64,000 nt of DNA from Ascaphus truei (lineage: Eukaryota > Chordata > Amphibia > Anura > Ascaphidae), in NCBI GenBank assembly GCA_036426205.1, contig CM071568.1:213881245-213945244 (forward strand), read 5' to 3'. Positions within the stretch are counted from its first letter, which is position 1; each line of letters starts with the position of its first letter. Shown piece after piece: positions 57,601 to 64,000 of this stretch. The translations under genes and the position numbers were made by a program. The notes beneath the pieces were generated by a model. The model was not told where the DNA came from and did no database searches. It was given only the letters and a program-made list of their open reading frames with translations.

Positions 57601-58255
57601 ATGAAATCTTCTACTCACACACTACACAGGCAGTCCATAGGATAGAGAATGGGGATGCAAGACCTTTCCATACCCGTCCCTATCGTATCCCTGAGAGCCA
57701 GAAAAAGATAGTGGAATAAGAAGAGTTTCTTTGCTTGGAGGTGAGGAGGAGCGCAGGAGAATAATCGTGATATATGTAAAATAAATAAAACATATATAGT
57801 ACAGACTGTAATCACTGCTAATTTCCTTGATAATCTTTAAGAATAGAATTCACAAGAATTGCCGTATTATATCACATGTCAGAGATCCTTCTCTCTCTGA
57901 CTGGAGCCCTTTAGCCGAATATGTCAGGATATCCCTCAGTATGATATGAAAATAAAAGAAACCACAATAGTGCATACTATTCGAACTGGATATAATGCAA
58001 AATCATCACAAGTAAAATGAACTCACATTTTCCATATAAAACTCGGGTGGGGGAGAGAACCGCAGATATGACTGGAGGACAGATGCAAGCAGCTTCACAG
58101 CGTCTCACTAGCTCCTTGCTGTATACTTCCGTGTGCGTCACTGCCGTCGCGTCACTTCCTGCTACCGCGTCACAGCTAAGGGCGGAAGTTCTAACTGTGT
58201 CTGGTGCCAGCTCCAATCTTGCCAGTCCTTCCAATCGTGAGTTCTCTGCTGCAAC

Positions 58256-58286
58256 TCTACGCGTTTCGCTAATTGCTTCGTCAGGA
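58256..58286 (-). ncRNA. Hammerhead-ribozyme-like motif, PLE 5' region
   Basis: Minus strand: CTGACGA, AGC-AATTA-GC, GAAACGCGTAGAG. Best core of the set, but with the same extra A before helix II and a 2-bp stem. It is opposite in direction to the coding region. Confidence 0.5.
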
Positions 58287-58309
58287 CAACTCCTGACAAT
58301 ATCCAGCAT

Positions 58310-61065
58310 GGAATCTGATACTTCAGAGGGAGAAAACCGTAGTCAATTAGTGTCGTTTGACAAGAATGAAGATCAATGGAGAAAGAAGAGCACTGGGGGT
58401 GCATACCGGGACTCTTCCACTTCAGCTCGAGCCAGTGCAGCAGTGCAGATGTTTGACGATGACGCAAGACCTTCTACCTCCTCCTCTTCTTCCGCTTTTT
58501 TAGGACGCGGAGGTCTAAGAGGAAGAGGGGAGCATCAAAGAGGTGCAACAAAGAGAAAAAAATACAATTGACGGAGGACAATGTGATAAATATCTCTAGT
58601 ACAATAATGACTGATAACCAATTGTCACTCCTTAATAAGGGCTTAAACTATGCCCCACAGAGTCAATTTTGCCTGTTTGATGCAGTTATTGATCTGCAAT
58701 GCTTTACTAGAAAATTAGCTCTAACTAAATTTTTCTCCACAGTTAAGATTAACCAGGATGCTGGGTCAGAGGAATCAGATGAAATAGATCTGGATACTAT
58801 GGATACCCTAAATATGAGTCTAAACAGTAAGGGGCTCTCCTTTAGAGAACATTGTGCCATTACTCACTTAGAGGGTTTACTAGATGAACAATCACCAGAT
58901 TTGCCTACATATGATATGTCAACAGATTTTTTTCAACATAAACATACATCATTCAAAAAGAAATCAATATTTTGTGCCAATAGTTCCAAAGGTCCATTCA
59001 TTTCAACCTTTGAAAAACTAGTTGAAAGGGACTTAAAAATTCTGGCCAATGGCTTCACTATTGGCAACCCTGTAATTGATCATTTATCTAAGGCAGAGAG
59101 ATATGAACTTACCAGACTCCAAAAAGACAAATCGCTTATCATCAAGGCAGCAGATAAGGGGGGAGCAATTGTGGTCCAATCTTCTGAGGATTACAACAAG
59201 GAGTCATTGAGACAACTTGGGGATACAGGCTCATATAAAAAACTTAGGTCAGACCCAACCCCTGTCTTTTTGAAGGAACTAAAATCTTTATTGGAGCTGG
59301 GAGAGATACTTTATGTAATTAATCCTAAAGAGTTGGGCTTCCTATATCCACCACACCCAGTTATACCTATTTTTTACCATCTCCCAAAGATCCATAAAAC
59401 CCTGACGAATCCGCCTGGCAGGCCGATTGTGTCGGGAATTGGATCTTTGGGAGATGGTCTCTCACGTTATGTTGATTCTTTTTTACAGCCTTTAGTTTTG
59501 GCCCTACCTTCATTCATTAAAGATTCAAGAGAACTTATACAAGATTTAAAACATATTAAATGGAACAGTAATTGTATACGGGTGACAATGGACGTCAGAT
59601 CTTTATATTCCATCATTGACCATAAGCAAGGTATTGAGGCCATTCAACACTTATTGAACACAATCTTTCACCAGCACTATGCACTTTTCTGATTGAATCA
59701 ATTACATTTCTACTCACACATAACTACTTTTGTTATGATGCACAATTTTATTTGCAACTTATTGGCACAGCTATGGGCACATCATTCGCACCTTCGTTTG
59801 CTAATTTATTTATGGGGTTATGTGAGTCACTTTTCATTTATGGTAATCAAAATTTATATAGACACAATATTTTATTTTATCGTCGCTATATAGATGATCT
59901 AATCTTTATATGGGAGGGTGATGCACAAACACTAGATAACTTTATACAAAATCTTAATAAAAACACATATAACTTACATTTCACTTACGAGCATAGTACT
60001 CACCAAATCTGTTATTTGGACCTCACCTTATTCATAGACGTAGAAGGGAATATACAGACTGACGTTTATAGGAAGCCCAACTCTAGGAATACCTATCTCA
60101 TGTCCAGTAGTAACCATGCAGGGCCCCTCAAGAGAGGTATTCCTAAGGGTCAACTGCTACTGTACGCCTTAGACGGCTATGTTCTACGGAAGAAAACTTT
60201 GACATACAGGCAAAGAAACTAATCACAATATTTCTCGAAAGGGGATATAGGGAAAAGGATCTTGAGGACACCCTAGGGTTGGTGAAGTCCATGGAGAAAA
60301 AAGATCTTTTATCCACAAACCTCTCCAAAAAAGGAAATTGGGGTAAGCAAGGTATCACACCATTACCACTCTTTATTACCCAACAAAGCGGACAATCTAA
60401 TGCTATTCGGGCTATCATTTCCAAACACTGGGACACTCTGAGATTAGATATAGACTTGAAATCTATTACGGATAGAGGACCAAAATTGGTCTTCCGTAAA
60501 GCCAAATCAGTGGCATCACATGTGTCACCCAGTTTGTTTACTTCCCAAAAAATTATGGGTGTATCAAATATACCAAAAAGGCTTTTTTCCTTGTGGCCAC
60601 TGTAGTGTTTGTCGCTTTGCCAAAACAATTAAAAACATTGAATGTTCCTCCCCAAAAAAACGTAAGAATTTACAAATGTTTATTAACTGCAACACCAGCT
60701 ACGTAATTTACATGCTCAAATGTGGCTGTAGCAAGGTTTATATAGGGCGCACTATTAGGCCCCTCAAACATAGGATACAAGAACACGTTCGCTTTATTAA
60801 AAAGATGGAGACATTACATCCGGTATCTAGGCATTTTTCAACTTGCCCAATGGGAGGAATTGAGAATCTCTCTTTTTCAGGACTAGAACATGTCCCTATA
60901 GCAACTAGGGGGGAGATAGATTGAATGTCCTTAACAGACGGGAAACGCCATGGATATTTTGTATGAACAGTCTCCACCCACATGGAATTAATGTGGAGTG
61001 GGAATTGTCACATTTTTTGTTAAATCTTTATCTACAGACTTATATTGCTTATTAATATCAACATA
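58310..61065 (+). pseudogene. PLE polyprotein: RT plus GIY-YIG endonuclease (frameshifted)
   Basis: Start MESDTSEGENRSQLVSFDKN at 58310. The first frame ends in an A7 run (58556-58562); the next (58568-59692) continues with INISSTIMTDNQLSLLNKGL, RPIVSGIGSLGDGLSRYVDS and TMDVRSLYSII. After a break near 59690 come GTAMGTSFAPSFANLFMG and the catalytic FYRRYIDDLIFIW (about 59880). Another break near 60150, then the linker (ISKHWDTLRLD), a Cys cluster GFFPCGHCSVCRF, and GIY-YIG: SYVIYMLKCGCSKVYIGRTI, PLKHRIQEH, with the tail SLHPHGINVEWELSHFL ending near 61065. All landmark motifs of Neptune-type PLEs are present in order. At least four frame breaks make it inactive. Confidence 0.88.
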
Positions 61066-61102
61066 TTTATCCCAATATTGCCCCAGCAGGGACACTTATA
61101 TC

Positions 61103-61106
<4 letters not shown>

Positions 61107-61155
<49 letters not shown>
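61107..61155. repeat. TA microsatellite
   Basis: About 24 TA units within the PLE 3' region. Confidence 0.95.
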
Positions 61156-61162
<7 letters not shown>

Positions 61163-62082
61163 AAGTATATTGTATTAATTAATCCCTTATGGACATCTAA
61201 ACTAGTCTCTTCAAGTAGTGTTACTATCTACATCATAATTATAAAATAATAGGACTTGAAGAATAATAATATATAAAAAAATCAAATAATGCATAAATGA
61301 TATATTCTTAAAACCTATGATATGTCAATGGGTCTGACTAGATATGGAATTATCTCTAAATCTACATGAGTATACCTGCTGATGGTCCTATATGGGATTA
61401 TGTTGCATACTTTCTTTTTTATTTGCATTAGGAGTTTCTTTTAACTTAGGGACTTTTTGATGAACTGTAGTTTTTGTATGTGTTTATATTGTGTATATTA
61501 TTATTGTTATTTGTAAATCACTTTTTGCCTTTTTTTCATTAAATAATTGTTTAGATTGTTAACTATATCCAATGGCTATATACACATACATAGCATTTCT
61601 CATAGATCAATTGAAAGTCCTAACTTCATTATATGGACTTATGTTTTGTATACTATGTGTGTTTGGTTATGAGCCCATTTTTTGCTTTTACTAATCTTTG
61701 TAATTCTTTTTTTTGTATTTTTAATATATTCCAATGTCAGTTTGTGTAGGTGATCCGGATCCATTTTTAGCCAAATACTTATTTCCTCTAGCATAACTGT
61801 TATTATATGCCCATAAATGAATTAACATATTGTAGACCATATGTATAGCTTATTCATAATTGCATAGTTTATAACGTTTGACTAAATGCATATGTGGTGG
61901 GTATATATCGGTGTGTTCTTTGTGGCTGCCTGCTCCTTTAGTGTAGTTGAGTGGTGATTTCTCCTCCATCAATTACCGTCTTTCACGGCTGCTTTAAAAA
62001 TTACCTGGAGGGGAGGAGCCACGCACCTGCGCTGGGGAGGAGGGGCTATAAATACTTGGATCCGGTCACCTTGAGATCACTC

Positions 62083-62116
62083 TTTGACAAAGTCCTGATA
62101 GGACGAAACGCGTCAG
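62083..62116 (+). ncRNA. Ribozyme-like hairpin plus GAAACGCGT motif, PLE 3' region
   Basis: GTCCT-GAT-AGGAC hairpin (62092-62104) then GAAACGCGTCAG, about 1.0 kb downstream of the GIY-YIG stop. Same position and direction relative to the coding region as the motifs at 22249 and 30897. TATAAATA at about 62048 and AATAAAG at about 62158 flank it. Confidence 0.5.
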
Positions 62117-62350
62117 AGGATCCTCCTCGTGTTTTTTACCTGGGCTAGTATGCCTGAATAAAGTATTTTGCTGCACCCTGCCTCCAGCCTTACTTCATAG
62201 CAGTGCTCGTCCGACTTCCCTTCCCTTCTACTCTGCCTACACACGGGACTGAGGCACGCAACGGCACAGGGGGCATCTGCTCCTCCAACATAAGGGGACC
62301 ACAGCGGACCATACCCAGCAAGAAGAATGAAGTGAGTACACAGGAATATC

Positions 62351-62600
62351 TTTTAGGGAGCAAAGGAGGTTGTATTTAAAGCCCACCCATTGTGGGACCG
62401 CCGGGTCGAGCTACAATCTCACCGGACTGGTTAGACGGCTTTCCCTCCCTCTCCCTTTAACCCATGTAGTGTGGCGATTATGCTGTGGTTAATACAAACC
62501 ACATATATGAAAACTTCTACAGCAGTAAGGAGGATGCAAACCCTGTGCCAAGTGTTCATTTACAAAAGTATGCCTTAATGAAGGACTGTACTGGACAATT
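62351..62600. other. No gene; boundary between PLE and Gypsy fragment
   Basis: Contains GTGAGTACACAGG (62332), then ordinary sequence leading into the Gypsy fragment. Confidence 0.4.
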
Positions 62601-62629
62601 ATAGAGCATCCAATCAAGGGAGTTTCCCT

Positions 62630-63425
62630 TACTTACCTTAGGCTCAAGACAGCATTTGCCAACAACCAGGGGCATTATCAATGTGTAACCATGCCCTTCA
62701 GTTTACATGGGGCCCTGGCGACCTTTCAGAAGATGACGAATAGGTTGTTAGTGGGGAGGGAACAGTTTGTAGCAGCTTACTTAGAAGACGTAGTGGTCTA
62801 TAGCCCAGACTGGGAAAGTCACTTAAAACATTCTGAGGATGTGATTAACTTGATTGCAGGGGCTGGGTTAATCATAAACCCAAAGAAAGGTGCCCTGGGT
62901 TTCACGCAAACTAGATATCTGGGATACATATTAGGGCATGGGGAGATGCGACCCGAGAACAGTAAAGTGAATGCTATTTGGGAAGCAGCTATTCCTAGGA
63001 CCAAGAAAGAGGTAAGATTCTTCATTTTATTGGTAGGATATTACCGAAGGTTTATTCCTAATTTTTCATCCATAGCAACCTCGCTTACCAATTTAACAAA
63101 GAATAAGGAACAACATTTGGTGACCTGGACCTGAGTCTAAGGCTGCATTTAACCAGTTGAAGGATATTTTATGCAGTGAACCAGTGTTGAAAAGCCCAGA
63201 CTTCAAGTTACCATTTATTGTACACTGTGATGCTTCAGAGGTGGGCTAGGCGCAGTACTTAGCCAGGAAGTTGAAGGGATGGAACACGCTGTTTTGTATA
63301 TAAGCCATACGCTATATCCAAGAGAAACCAGATGTGCCACGGTTGAGAAGGAATGTCTTGCATTTAAGTGGGCATTGGAAGTATTGAGGTGTTATCTGTT
63401 GGAATTGAATATTCAGCACACGTTA
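62630..63425 (+). pseudogene. pol: Gmr1-like Ty3/Gypsy RT-RNase H fragment (third family member)
   Basis: In broken frames: LRLKTAFANNQGHYQCVTMP, FSLHGALATFQKMTNRLLVG, AAYLEDVVVYSPDWESHL (the catalytic YLDD reads YLED), NPKKGALGFTQTRYLGYILG, LVGYYRRFIPNFSSIATSLT, then RNase H with VHCDASEVG, YISHTLYPRETRCATVEKEC and LAFKWALEVL. The layout aligns with the RT-RNase H of elements A and B but is clearly diverged. Integrase and the finger region of RT are absent; stops at 63134 and 63248. Confidence 0.85.
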
Positions 63426-64000
63426 GCTAATTGTTTTATATGTATGATGTGCTTGCTCTCCCCTCTCATAGGGTTAGTTAGCACTAAAAAAAAGGCACTG
63501 TACATTTGCAATGTGTTTTATTTTATTAACGTATAATAATGTATATCATATATCGCTATGCACCCAATATGCTTAAAATAAAAACATATAATAATATTTA
63601 AAAACAAACAGTCAAAAACCATGTATCAAAGTATCACAAGGAGTCAATGTGCATAGCATTTGCAATGCTTTTTTGGTAACTACCCCTTAATTCAGTGAAT
63701 TTCCCTAGTATAAAAGTGTGTAAATAACGTACATGCCTTTTCTTATTTAATATAGTACAGTATTTCTCTATGTGCCCACTAGTATAAAAGTAAAAAAAAG
63801 TTTTAGACTTCCAACATCTTCTCCTGGCTGTTGATTTGACGTTTTGATTTCTGTAAAACAATTGTGAAATAATTTACTGTACCCTACAGTACTAATAAAA
63901 AAATAAGGAACTGCATTAAGTACAGTGTGCATGTGAATATTTAACGTATTTAATGTGTGCGCATGCGTGAATGTACACTATTGTGCAGTTATATTTACCT
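63426..64000. other. No gene; AT-rich DNA to window end
   Basis: No coding or repeat structure recognised. Confidence 0.6.

Larger units (their letters stand above)
57890..62350 (+). mobile_element. Near full-length Penelope-like element (Neptune-like)
   Basis: A GC-rich 5' terminal region with a minus-strand ribozyme-like motif (58256-58286), a broken coding region (58310-61065) for an RT with C-terminal GIY-YIG, an AT-rich 3' region with a TA microsatellite (61107-61155), and a 3' terminal region with a plus-strand motif (62083-62116). The exact edges are not visible. Confidence 0.82.

Noticed and set aside
57890..58310. Plus-strand frame from 58017 joining the PLE start
   Set aside because: The stretch before 58310 covers the ribozyme-like motif and terminal region; coding similarity to PLE proteins begins at MESDTSEG.

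Overview
This is a gene-poor, repeat-dominated stretch of a vertebrate genome, most likely an amphibian. That guess rests on the mix of elements: Gmr1-like Ty3/Gypsy elements, Neptune-type Penelope-like elements (PLEs), a Sushi-like Ty3/Gypsy element, an L2/CR1-type LINE, hAT and Tc1/mariner-type MITEs, and heavy microsatellites. I found no convincing single-copy host gene, tRNA or rRNA gene. Almost every coding stretch belongs to a mobile element, and most are broken.

Region by region. (1) 1-2.8 kb: AT-rich DNA with PLE-end-like repeats. (2) 2.8-16.3 kb: a decayed two-gene DNA transposon (Tc1-like transposase exon on the minus strand, BEN-like gene on the plus strand), split by an 11.6-kb composite insertion with matching GTGAC target duplications. 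The insertion is an old Gmr1-like element (A) holding a PLE fragment and a 33-bp minisatellite. A younger Gmr1-like element (B, 507-bp LTRs about 99% alike) sits inside the minisatellite. (3) 16.4-32.5 kb: minisatellite with a hAT MITE, a palindrome of PLE ends, foldback MITEs, a GC-rich repeat, a PLE (21.5-24.3 kb), a solo LTR, a LINE fragment, a Sushi-like gag and another PLE 3' part. (4) 32.7-46.2 kb: a giant inverted repeat with no spacer, centred between 39223 and 39224. Its inner 11.4 kb looks perfect. Each arm carries a complete 4.9-kb transposon of the same two-gene family. (5) 46.2-47.6 kb: an element with a forkhead-like domain ORF. (6) 48-51.6 kb: a decayed Sushi-like gag-pol, then a LINE fragment. 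(7) 51.6-57.6 kb: minisatellite, an 850-bp purine tract and a TIR element. (8) 57.9-62.3 kb: a near full-length PLE. (9) 62.6-63.4 kb: a third Gypsy RT fragment.

The most interesting biology is the two-gene transposon. It has a five-exon Tc1/IS630-type transposase, divergently transcribed from a gene for a coiled-coil plus BEN-like protein, across a short shared promoter region with a conserved TATA-like box. It has TIRs of about 115 bp and TA target sites. Two copies form the arms of the palindrome and a third, diverged copy is at 2.8-16.3 kb. The palindrome may be real or an assembly fold-back; evidence for both is given. All gene calls rest on reading the sequence by eye; no database search was possible.
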